Positions 1 to 9,762 of a stretch of 30,194 nucleotides of DNA are shown here, one piece after another. Numbering within the stretch: the stretch's first letter is position 1; each line of letters opens with the position of its first letter. Source of the DNA: Podila epigama. Lineage: Eukaryota; Mortierellomycota; Mortierellomycetes; Mortierellales; Mortierellaceae. The stretch is taken from the NCBI GenBank assembly GCA_015679605.1, contig JAAAVE010000134.1, positions 920-31,113 on the forward strand. The letters are read 5' to 3'. Below the pieces are notes generated by a model that was not told where the DNA came from, ran no database searches, and saw only the letters and a list, made by a program, of their open reading frames with translations. The translations under genes were made by a program, and so were the position numbers.

Positions 1-906
1 CCGTATTCGCTGTCCTAAGTATGCAAGAATGAATGGGCACTTTGACAAATGTCCCCTCTTGACTCATGGCTTGTTGGTTAGGACGGATGCACAATGCCCT
101 CGGTTTACACGAGAACCGAATATCAGCGCTCTCTTGGTTGTCAATAAAAGGCAAGAGTCTCTTGTTAATGTCGTCTGACATAGAGTTGTTCAAACGACGT
201 TGCCTGATATAAGACCTAGGCAAAGGACGGATGCCAAGAGTTGATGCGCGTCCCTGGCATTGAACTCGCGCGGTCAGTCGCCCAAGTTGTCGACCCGCCT
301 TGCTCCTAGGGGGCATTTTTGCGACCAACTGAATCGAAAAGTCAAAATGGTCTTTGTTACTGACCATAGCAGGGTCAATACGGACTACATGTTAAAACAT
401 GGAGCCAACCAGTGTTAGTACCCTTGCTATTTCTCTGAAAGACAATGAAAATGACTTGTGGTAAAAAAAGCTTTGACCCTACTTTGTACTCCTTGAAGAA
501 GTGAATCAGGTCTCCGAATGGCCATAGACAGGAGGGTTGACTTTTGATAAACCACCTGCAGGTGCGAAATGTTTGAAAGGAACTCCTTGACTTTGGCCAG
601 GTCATTGGGTTCGGAGCTATCACTTTTACCTGCTATTGATGTCAATGTTGGTACATTTTTCCACTTGATGGTCATCAAAAGAGTGATATCCATGCAGGCA
701 CTCATATATCCCAGTTCGCATTCCCATGCGCCTGGCACAGGATGCCATATATCCTCAATGATAGTTGTAGTCCCATTTCGCGCTGGTGCCTGTATTTCTT
801 GATGTTCTGCATCTGGCGCGTGAACCTGTGCCTGACCTGGTTCCTGTACCAGGGCCTGTGGTTCTGTCAAACGTGAAATCGGAACTCGAATGTGTATGCT
901 ATGCAT
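1..906 (-). CDS. BTB/POZ-domain-like protein, 3' part cut by the window edge
   Basis: Partial minus-strand gene leaving the window at position 1. The proposed start is the ATG at 906. A first exon 906-483 (141 codons plus one base) joins across a 98-bp intron (482-385, GTAGGG...TGTAG) to an exon from 384 to the edge that stays open for all 127 codons. The second exon contains DNQESADIRFSC and later VPIHSCILRTAN. This matches the opening of a BTB fold (a sADv.F strand, then v.aH..iL); the rest would lie outside the window. The first exon (WHPVPGAWECELGYMSACMD) may be a MATH-like segment, as in fungal MATH-BTB proteins, which usually act as CUL3 adaptors. Such a role is inferred. An alternative splice uses donor 489 and a 13-nt microexon (434-422). 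The start is uncertain: only 239 bp separate it from the condensin stop upstream. Confidence 0.5.
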
Positions 907-1145
907 GTCGGAAAGCAACCTTACAGGAAATAAAGAACGAAAAGTGTTTGATGACCAGAAAGAAAAAGAAAACTCGTTGCCTCGAATCAAATACAGACAA
1001 AAAGAAAGAAAAGACAAAAGTTCACATGATGTACATTGATAAAAATGATGATGGTGATAGAATGACACTGTCGAAATGATAAAAACAATAATAATGATAA
1101 TGGTGTTGAAGACGATGATGGTGAGCACGATTGATACCATTGACT

Positions 1146-4100
1146 CTATTCATCATCATCATCATCCTCCTCCTCCTCCTCCTCCGACTCAATGATCATA
1201 CGCACACGCGCGGCCGCCGCTCTCTTTGGCCGTTCATAAGGTGGTGGTTTTGAGCCAGAGTGTCCTACTGGTATCACCAACTTGGCTCGGCTCTTGAACA
1301 TATCAACCTCGCTGTCGTCATCGTCTTCCTCCTCATCATCGTCCGAGACTGGGGCTTTACGATTGGAAGCTTTCTCTTTTCTGGTGGCCGGTTTGCGCTC
1401 AGAAGGTTTCCTTCTCGATCCTTCATCTCCATCCGCCTCCTCCTCTGCTTCCTTGTCTTCACCCATAATGGCATCACCATCAGCATCCCAATTGTCCGAC
1501 TTTGTTTTGCTTTTGGCCTTGGACGACCGCTTGCCATCACGTGTACCACGTGTGCCTTTGACAGCCAGACGCCCCATCCCTTCCTCAGCCTCAGCCTCAG
1601 AACCATCCGCCCGTTCTACACCCTTGATCTTGAGCCCAGAAAGCGCACTACCAGCTTTCCGACCACCTCTACGGCCACCCTTCTTGACCGCCGAGATCGC
1701 CTTGGCCTCAATATCCTGTCCTTCATCACCCTTGGCCTTGAACTCTTTGAGCTTGTTCTCAAACTCGTCAATAACGGGTTTCATCTCGGGTTTTGGCGGT
1801 TTAATCATACGGCCCTATGAATGAGTGTATACATGTGACATATTGAGTAAGTGCGTGAGAAGGCAAGTAAAAGAGCGAATAGCGAATAGCGGATAGCCAC
1901 CTAAAAGAGAGTGCTAATAAGGCGTATGTGCACCTCAGCTTCTTACCTTGGTAATAATATCCGTGAGATATCTGTACACAGACTCTTCGTAGACCTTATC
2001 CTGGTAGTTGGGGAAACCTTCCAAAAGCCTCTTGAAGCTCTTTTCGTTCTTGAAGGGCAACATGGACAGACAAAAGGCAATATCTCTCCAGCCACGAGGT
2101 TCATCCGTGTTCTTAAAGCGCTGGCAAAGCTTTTCAATCATGCCGTCCATGTTCTTGTCCTTGATAAGTTCAAACAAGAATCGCATAATCTTGCGGTACG
2201 AGTCCTCGTCGATTCTGCTCTCCGCATTGGAGAGGTGACTGATGATGTCCGGCATATTGTTGTACACAGCATTGTCTTTACTCGTCAATTCTGTAAAGAA
2301 CAGTCGAGCAAGGTCACTGATTCGAGCATCTTCGTCCACAAGACAGATGGCCATCTCTCCAAGTTGACCCTTCACCTTGACCATGCCGTTCAAAATCAAA
2401 TGTGTGAGGACCATCAGGGTGTTCTTCTTGACTGCTCGGTCAGAATCCGAGAGGCGCTTGTAAAGGAAGGCGATGTTGGCGTCAATCAGGTTATTGAAAC
2501 AAACCGCCATATCTCCCAGTGCGATAATGATGTTGGACCGGATAGCTGGCTCATGAGACTTTTCCAGGATGGTGAACAGAAGCTGGAGGTTGTGTTCACA
2601 AAATTCAGACGAAATGCACATGAGCTTGCACAACGCCAATGTAGCAGAGCTTTGAAGGGTTTTATCCTGAAAATGGCACAAGTTAGTTTCCTTAGTTTAC
2701 ACACATGTTTTACTTGTTTTGTCATAATAGATTAAACAAAAAAGGGTGAGAGAGAACAACAAAATACGTACCGAATACAGAGTGTTGTTACCACAGATAG
2801 TGACAATTAAAGGCCCAAATACGTGGAGAAGACTGTCTTGACCAAAGAGTAGCTCGCGCTCACGAATATGGGCCAGTGCATCACCAAAGTCATCTTCAGT
2901 CGTGCCCGCAACTTGGTCCAGCTCATCTTCTGGCTGATCCTTATCCTTCTTCTTGTCGTTTCCAGCAATGGCCTTTCGGCGCTTGAACTCTTCCTCAATG
3001 ACCTCCATGTGTACAATTTGTTTCATGGCAACATGTCCCACAATGAACAAAAGTTGGCTCAACTGCCAGGAATCAATAACGTATGCACTCTCAGCACTCA
3101 AGTTCACCGTGATGTCGTCGTTAGCCATCACTGTGTCTGGGGTCATTGCAGGTTCTACTGACGCTTCGTCTTCTTGAAGATTGAAAATAGCCTTGCATCG
3201 CGCCTTGATAATGTCCCCACACAAGACGTCCGGATGTTCGCCCAGGAGATAAATAGTGTTCAATGCTTGTTCAGCCACCGCAAACCTATTACCACAAAAT
3301 GCATGAAAATCGAATGTGAGTGACAGATGTTTGATGGAGAATACCAAAAGATACGTTAAGGAAATTAAGGGAGAAATGAAAAATAGAGAAAAAAAAAACA
3401 CTTGCCAGTTTTTGGAGGTTGTTGGATGGTCGATCAGATTGCCAAGTTTGACAAAGACGGGATGTTCCATGTTCAACCGTACCGTGTCCTGTGCCAATGC
3501 TCCCTTCTGCTTCTTTTTCTCGCCTGCAATACGTTGAAGGGCAATGCAAGAGTAACGAGCCAGGGCAAGATCCGACTTTCCATGCTTGCCAAGTCCAATA
3601 CGGAGAATAACGTCAATCTTTTGGGACACAATGTCAGGCTTCGCCTTCGCAAGCATGCCCAGAATAATAATGGCGCCACGGCGTTGTGGGTTAGGAATCT
3701 CTTTTTGATGGCTGTACACTTGCCACAGCTTCTCTATGACCTCGTCCGAGATGGTGATCTCACTCGCCTGGTTGACTGCATCCGAGATGATGGTACTGAG
3801 AAGTTGTTCGAGTGAAGTCAGTTCAGCCAAAGTGCTACCATACGTTAGGCTAACCAAGTTCCTGGCGATCAAAGCCGTGTTTTCCTTTTCAGTTAAATTG
3901 TCGTCCGGGGCGAGGTAGATTTGCCAGTAGCACTCGATCAGTCGAGCACGCACACCCTTTGCCTCATCGCCATTGTCTTTCATCCACACAAGGTGGACCA
4001 TCTTGCGAATGCCGTCCTAAAAAAGAGAAATAGATAGCGAGCGAGAGAGATAGTGAGAAGGAGGGTGAGTTGACAACGATACACAATCATGCCGCACTCT

Positions 4101-6565
4101 TTGAACTTGTCCAAACATAAAAAAGACTTGAAAGTCGGTATAGAAAAGTGATAGTCTTACACTTGCAGCACGGACTCTGTATCGGTGGATGGTAACAAAG
4201 AAATCCATGGCTTCAACAACCTCGAGCTTGGCTGTAGAGGCCAAGAGTTCACACATGACTGGAACCGATCGATGAATCAGATGGATGAAACGGATTGCGT
4301 CGGCATAGTATCTCTGCTGAAGCGTCTTGGTCACATACTCCTTGGATGACTGCAGCACGAGTAACTCCTCGTCGGTAGGTAAAGCAATATCTTTGTCTCC
4401 TTCCTCGCCTTCAGCCTCAGCCTCGTCCTCATCATTAGCCCCGTCAACTTCCATACCCTCACCATTCTCGGCAAGGCCGGCCGCCATTCTAAGAACAGCC
4501 TTGCGTCGAGACGGTCTTGTGATCATGGCCTTGAGATCGTCAGTGACATTCGTATATTGGATCTCCCATTCTTCCAGATCCAGCTCTCCACCATGCATAG
4601 AGTAAGGGTGCGTTTCGATGAGGCGTACAAACGTTTTGATGGCCTGCTTCCGAGTCCAGAAACTCTTGTCTGATAGTCGTCCAATGACCAGCTCAGTCAA
4701 GCGCTGACGGCGCTTTGGGAACTTTGCTTTCAAGTCGCACAGATTGCCAATGACTTGTATCAACTTTGTCCTGACATAAGAGTTGTTATCCATGAATCTT
4801 TCCTCCAAGATGTCAAAAAATCCATCAATTTGATTCTTGATCTGTTCTGTTTGTTCCTCATTAGACAGATACGCAATAAGATGACCAATGACTTCCACAA
4901 TGGCTTGGCGCATGATATAGGACTAGAGTGTTGCACAATGATGAACCATACAGTTGGTTAGGCACGCTCATAATTCAAAAAGGGCACTTGACTCATGAAT
5001 GAATGAACGTAAAAAACACGGAATGATACTTACTTCGCCATCTAGATGATCGATTAAGAGACCCATTTGCTTGAGAACAACCTTTGGTGCAAGCTCCGAA
5101 AGACGAACCAGGAACTTGGAATAGGCTTTCGGCACTGTGACATCTTTAATTGACTCTTCAAACTCCTTTGTGCTGACCTCGCGCAAAACACTGTCAGCCA
5201 ATTGAGGGAACTCGTAATGAGTGATCAGCATCTCCAAAAGCTCAGCCATGGGTTCGGGAGTATGTTCCCAGTATTGCAAATTCTGAATGATGGTCGTCCG
5301 TGCGCCTATATTAGTTGAAACATGTGTAAACGTCGTGGTCAACAAAAAGTTGGAGTCAAACGGTACCATCAAGTGTCGTGGCAAAAACGCAGGTTCCGCT
5401 GAGCTTTCGTTTCCTATTACCGAATTCATGGTTATGACTCTTAATGCAAAGGCACAGGACGTGGTATACTCGCTGTTTAAAGGCTGAAATCTTGATGTTT
5501 TCCTTATTTTCGAGAATTTGGTAGGATGGCTTGAAGAATAAACTGACAAAGGTCTCCTTTTCATGAGTTGCGGTCCAAATCTTGGAGAGGTGTAGTCCTA
5601 AACATTTGCACATCAGATCCAGCGACCTTTGCTTTTCTGCTATCCAAGATGTCGCCCCTTGTTCAACCTCGTCATTATCATTCTTTGCGCGAGCTCCTTT
5701 AGGCCTCTAGAGTTGAACAAACGTGATCAAGCCAACAAGTCAGTCTTTTACAACAATTAAGAGCAAAAGTTGGTCGAACTTGGACACCATCGAGCTGAAT
5801 AAAACAAGAGGTGAGAGAGTGCATGAGGGAGGAAAAACTCACGGTCGCTTTGCCCGATTTGTCCATGGTGGTTGCCCTTGATGTCGCCTTTTGTTCTGTA
5901 ACACTAATGAGCCAGCAGATGAGATACCCATACATCTCCAATGGAACTCTGTGCAACATATACACGTCCTGCTCATTCGCGTCCAAATCCTGCGCTGTGG
6001 CTAATATCTCGGTATTAAATCCTGTAATGCGTATTTTGAGTGAAAGTCAGTACATTAACGTAAACTGAGGTATGGCCATAGTGTGTTCCATGTGACTTTG
6101 TGTACCTGACAAGATAGTATCCCAGACTTTGGTTCCTGTTGACTTTTTAAGGGTGTTGAAATGTCTATGAATGTGAGAACCACTCGTTAGCCCAAGGGGT
6201 ATCATCTGTCTTATTTCTTTTTCTCGTCTCTGATGCATATCATTCGCAGACTTGAAGTGTTGCCGGCTCATTACTTTATAAAGCTCCTGATTTTGTCAAA
6301 CAGGTTCTCATCGGTGATGTTGGACGAGGCATCCTGAAGCGTGTCAATAATTTCTATGAATGACACACAAATGTTAGCCATCTACCTTCTTTGTTCAAGG
6401 GTCGATCATTGCGAGACGAATTCCAACAAGGGTCATTTTCATTTTACCATTCAGAATGCGCTCCAGGTTCTTGTGGCTTTCGCCTTCGATTGGGATCTCG
6501 CCAGGGACGTGGACAGTGTCCTGTAGGCTGAGTAGCTCTTCATCGAGCTCGAATCTGTCGGGCAT
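1146..6565 (-). CDS. CND1: Condensin complex subunit 1 (Cnd1/Ycs4/NCAPD2), HEAT-repeat protein
   Basis: Non-SMC regulatory subunit of condensin, which compacts chromosomes in mitosis. Model of 11 exons, all phases consistent, 1422 aa: 6565-6448, 6353-6275, 6164-6106, 6021-5843, 5706-5421, 5305-5034, 4922-4161, 4016-3406, 3285-2772, 2666-1947, 1814-1146. The start MPDRFELDEELLSL opens the N-terminal condensin domain. The diagnostic Cnd1 block is in exon 10, about residues 990-1160, with VKVKGQLGEMAICL, ARLFFTELTSKDNAVYNN and PDIISHLS. The last exon is a basic, disordered tail (GGRRGGRK) ending in a Glu/Asp run, as in many NCAPD2 proteins, where the tail is a phosphorylation and DNA-contact region. 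Intron 8 (3405-3286) needs a GC donor (TG|GCAAGT) to keep the conserved NW|FAVAEQA reading. Intron 4 (5842-5707) holds a second, stronger-looking acceptor at 5795 that would lead to an early stop. Identity is very secure; individual junctions less so. Confidence 0.95.
3286..3405 (-). other. Non-canonical GC-AG intron in the condensin gene
   Basis: The exon ends ...AAC TG and the intron begins GCAAGTG, the usual GC-donor consensus, and ends AATAG. Using the GT two bases further in (GTGTTTT) gives phase 0, and the following exon then hits a stop within five codons. Only the GC donor gives phase 2 and the conserved sequence SKNW|FAVAEQALN. Length 120 bp. Confidence 0.8.
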
Positions 6566-6783
6566 CGTTGGCTCTATTTTTTTTTTCTTACAAACGCAAA
6601 GTCGTGTTTGGAAATCCGACGAGCCCTTGAAGTAATGTTACAGAAAAAGTATGCAAAGTGTGTGAGTGTGAAGCTCTTGGTGGCAAGCCTTGTCTCGAGG
6701 GAACTTGACGATTGGTGAGGCTTGGCTTGCAATAGTATGGAACCCCTTAACAGTGGTCATTTATTTATTTTTTTGTTTCCTTT

Positions 6784-6822
<39 letters not shown>

Positions 6823-7315
6823 AACTCCCTTCCCCCTTCCAGCATTTTTCTCAGTAAGATTTATCCCCTACCCATCCACGTTTCTCGAATCTTTTGCCTT
6901 TTTTGTTTTTTTCTTGTACACTTGTACGCAGATGATATCGACGAATAAATGACTTTTGTTTTCCCTATCCCCCCCTCATTGCCATGTTGATGAATTTCAT
7001 AATGTTTCCCCTTTCCCTTCCCCCCCCATACACACACCTCAAAAAAGCTATGATGATCACAATAGAGTCAAGCACTGAATACCCGGCCGCCATCGTGCGA
7101 CGTCGGATGGATGCACAACTTTATTAATTCTGAGCGCCTACCTTCACACCCATTCTTGATTGTTTGAATTGTGTAATTGGTTGTAACATGTATGTATAGA
7201 ACGATATAGAAAGAAAGACAATAAAAAAGTTCAACAAAAAAATTTTTTTTTGATCAGATCAAATCAGATCTCAAGATCCATTGGCAATTCGAAATGTTGG
7301 TTTTAAAAAAAATGA
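6566..7315. other. Intergenic: condensin promoter side and F-box 3' flank
   Basis: There is no supported gene here. The half next to 6565 should contain the condensin promoter (minus strand) and the half next to 7316 the 3' UTR of the F-box gene. It holds long T and C runs and a CT dinucleotide tract (6789-6820). On the minus strand AATAAA-type signals occur near 7122-7127, a possible polyadenylation site for the F-box transcript. Confidence 0.6.
6789..6820. repeat. (CT)16 microsatellite
   Basis: A perfect CT dinucleotide run preceded by a T8 tract, about 220 bp upstream of the condensin start codon. Polypyrimidine tracts are common in fungal promoters. Confidence 0.95.
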
Positions 7316-8770
7316 CTATGGTTTTTGTTTATTAGCATCGGCCCTTGAAAACTTGAATTTGTAAAATGGGGCACCCCAAGCACTTCCGGGACAATATGTC
7401 CATTGCCATCCATGTTGCTGGGTTTTTATCCATTCTTCTGGCAAGAGATTTACAGGCTGAGATATGTGGCTCACGATGGTGACCTCTACTGACTGCAGTC
7501 CTGCAGGTGAGATGTCTTGAACCATCAAAGGACCTGCTGCATAGCCTGCAATTGTAAGGTATCGAAGATTGGTCAAGCTCTGGAGACGCGACTGAACTTG
7601 GTGTTGCTCCTCGGTCGTCGGTGCGGGAACATGGTCCATAATCGCGAGTGCATAGTTGGAATAGTATATTGGGTCAAAATCCTCAGGCTGGATGTCAAGT
7701 GATAGTTTCTTGATCGACGGCGCACTGAGCCATGGGGTATTTCCTTGAAACACACCTAGAGTGGACATCGTGGTACAGGATAAGACAACAGCTTCAAGGC
7801 GGTCGCATTCTTCGAGTATCCTTGCACAAGATCTGTAGGTTAGACTTTGGCAATAGTTCACCGTAAAGTGGGTCAGACTGTGACTTGGTGTGTGGTCTGT
7901 TGTGGCACTTGACTCAAAGCCGAGGAGCCGCATCAGGCCCTCGTCAGACATGTGCATGTTATACAAATGTATCTTTTGAAGTTGGCGGCCAATGTAGAGA
8001 GAATCTGGTGTGATGGGTGCATCGAGGGTGTTTGGGGGATCTGAGCGGGTGTCAGCGGGGATAAATGGCTCGGCGTCGACTTGCGACCCCGAATCAAGAT
8101 AGACGACCTTGATGGATCTCAGATCCAAGGAGGTGAGGCGTGGACATCGTTTCATGAGATTCAAGAAATCATCCACATGCAGGCACATCCGAGGAGCGGA
8201 CCAGATAAGAGACTGAAGATTCGGCAATCCAGTGATAGTACCGAGTAAACATTCAGAAGAGGTTTCGGTCCTGTCCCAATCTCGCACTCCAAGGTCGAGG
8301 AGGCTAAGATGTGCTGGGACGGAGGAAAGAAGATCCCGAGAGTCTTCATGAGAAAGATATTCGGTTGAGAAATGGAGATGCCGCAAGTTCGGAAGGCGTT
8401 TGACAAGGTGGATGGCGTCGCGAGCCTTAGTGTGTGTGAGGTGAAGGGTCTGAACGAACTGTCCATACTTTGTAAACTTTGGGTATTGTTTGCGACTAGT
8501 GTGGTTTGCCAATGGCATCACCTTGTAGAGATCCGGCATCCAGAGATCATACCAAGCACGGCAGGTCCGGGATAGGACGTTGAGTTGGTGATGGCTAAGA
8601 TAGGAGTTGATGATAGCACGAAGTTCGGGTGTTGAGAATACTGTGTCACGGCAAGTTGATGTTGATGGTATCAATTGACTAGGAGCATCGGCTTGGTGCA
8701 GAAGTGTTGCTGCTGGTGCGACCGTGGATACTCTGCGGCCTGAGCGTCTTCCTGAAGACTTTTTGGGCAT
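7316..8770 (-). CDS. F-box / leucine-rich-repeat protein
   Basis: Intronless 484-residue protein, start ATG at 8770. After a basic Ser-rich head (MPKKSSGRRSGRR), residues about 44-84 read as an F-box: VFSTPELRAIINSYLSHHQ, then LNVLSRTCRAWYDLWMPDLY, with the L..CR.W...W...L spacing typical of the Skp1-binding fold. The remainder is a chain of leucine-rich repeats (LPNLRHLHFS, LSLLDLGVRDWD, LPNLQSLIW, CPRLTSLDLRSI, LQKIHLYNMHMSDEGLMRLL, CDRLEAVVLSCTTMSTLG, LRYLTIAGYAAGP). F-box/LRR proteins act as substrate receptors of SCF ubiquitin ligases; the target here is unknown. Early-diverging fungi carry large, divergent families of such intronless F-box genes, and this fits that style. It shares strand with condensin and the kinase but has its own flanks. 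Confidence 0.85.
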   Translation of the reverse strand: MPKKSSGRRSGRRVSTVAPAATLLHQADAPSQLIPSTSTCRDTVFSTPELRAIINSYLSHHQLNVLSRTCRAWYDLWMPDLYKVMPLANHTSRKQYPKFTKYGQFVQTLHLTHTKARDAIHLVKRLPNLRHLHFSTEYLSHEDSRDLLSSVPAHLSLLDLGVRDWDRTETSSECLLGTITGLPNLQSLIWSAPRMCLHVDDFLNLMKRCPRLTSLDLRSIKVVYLDSGSQVDAEPFIPADTRSDPPNTLDAPITPDSLYIGRQLQKIHLYNMHMSDEGLMRLLGFESSATTDHTPSHSLTHFTVNYCQSLTYRSCARILEECDRLEAVVLSCTTMSTLGVFQGNTPWLSAPSIKKLSLDIQPEDFDPIYYSNYALAIMDHVPAPTTEEQHQVQSRLQSLTNLRYLTIAGYAAGPLMVQDISPAGLQSVEVTIVSHISQPVNLLPEEWIKTQQHGWQWTYCPGSAWGAPFYKFKFSRADANKQKP

Positions 8771-8880
8771 TGTTGAAGTTGAAATGAATGGGAGGGAATG
8801 GGGAGGTGAGCAAATGGAAAGCGGAGGAGAGAATGAGAGGGAATGAGAGAGAATGAAGGATGAAGACGAGTGGGAATAGC

Positions 8881-8903
8881 AAAAAAAAAAAAAAAAAAAA
8901 AAA
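8881..8903. repeat. A23 homopolymer upstream of the F-box gene
   Basis: A run of 23 A on the plus strand (poly-T on the coding strand), 111 bp upstream of the F-box start codon, followed by an AAAAATA-type A-rich stretch. It could be a nucleosome-depleting poly(dA:dT) promoter element. Confidence 0.9.
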
Positions 8904-9121
8904 TTGGAGGCAAAAATAAAAATAAAAATACAGAGGCTACCTTCCTGAGCGGCAAGTTCCTTTTACCCGTGTAAAACGAAAAGTGTGGTCATTGGTCATT
9001 GGGTCATACGATGACTGTCTGTGTCGATTATTATTTCTTTTTTGTAGTGGTTATCTAAACGCCGTTGAGTGACAAATGGTGGTCAAGGTATCACAACTAA
9101 CCTTCAAAAAGCAACGTCGCC

Positions 9122-9379
9122 ATGTACGCTTGTCTGCCACAAAGCCAGCTATCTTTCCTATTTATCAGTTTGATTCTGTCGATACACCACGCCCATGATG
9201 CCAACTTGTCTTCAGTATCATCAATGGCAGACCTTCATGCGGGTAGGATGGAAGGAAAAGAAAGGAGTGGCTCACCTGCCTATGCCACGTTCTTGGTGAC
9301 TGGACCCTGTTGCTTTTTAATTTCCGACAATGGCCAGACCTCCCTTTCTGTTGGTCTCAAAAAGATTCCAACTATTTAG
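9122..9379 (+). CDS. Possible small secreted protein (weak)
   Basis: An 85-codon reading frame from an ATG in fair context (GTCGCCATGT). Its first 25 or so residues look like a signal peptide: a short polar start, the hydrophobic core LSFLFISLILSI, and HAHDA as a possible cleavage region. The rest has no motif I recognise and only two further Cys (PCCF). It lies between the 3' end of the kinase gene and the divergent 5' end of the F-box gene. This is the only plus-strand candidate between the left edge and 19.8 kb. A chance frame is quite possible; no intron or homology supports it. Confidence 0.2.
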   Translation: MYACLPQSQLSFLFISLILSIHHAHDANLSSVSSMADLHAGRMEGKERSGSPAYATFLVTGPCCFLISDNGQTSLSVGLKKIPTI

Positions 9380-9552
9380 CCGTTTTCTGCAACGCACGTC
9401 GTTATGTGAACTGCTTTGAACATGTAAAAAAAACAAATCATTGTGTTTGTCTCCTCTCCTGCTGAGGACATGTAAAAATAAATGGAAAAAGTGGCAATTG
9501 TAAGGGTATATTATTGCCAACTTCAACACTCAATTACATTGAAACTACGCTA

Positions 9553-9762
9553 GGATACAGTGCACGTGCATCGTACAGCCGTATTACGCGGGCGCCAGTG
9601 GCCGCTCCTTGTTCTGGAGTAACCTTCTTCCAAAAACTCGAGGCTGTCGTAGTCATCATCATCATCGTCGTCTTCCTCAATATAACAGTGATCATTGTTA
9701 TTGAGAAAATCGCTCTGAGAATGATTCATCTTCTTCAGGCGCTGCATCCTAACTGGTTGTCA
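9553..9762 (-). other. In-frame open extension after the kinase stop codon
   Basis: The kinase frame ends at TGA (9762-9760), followed by CAA. The same frame then stays open for 69 codons to a stop at 9552-9550. The extension includes YIEEDDDDDDDYDSLEFLEEG, similar in acidic character to the preceding tail. It could be read through, be joined by an unrecognised intron, or simply be 3' UTR with a GAT repeat. Confidence 0.3.

Noticed and set aside
1260-1824. Plus-strand frames of about 180 codons over the condensin tail
   Set aside because: They lie opposite the acidic/basic last exon of condensin and read as Ser- or Leu-rich low complexity.
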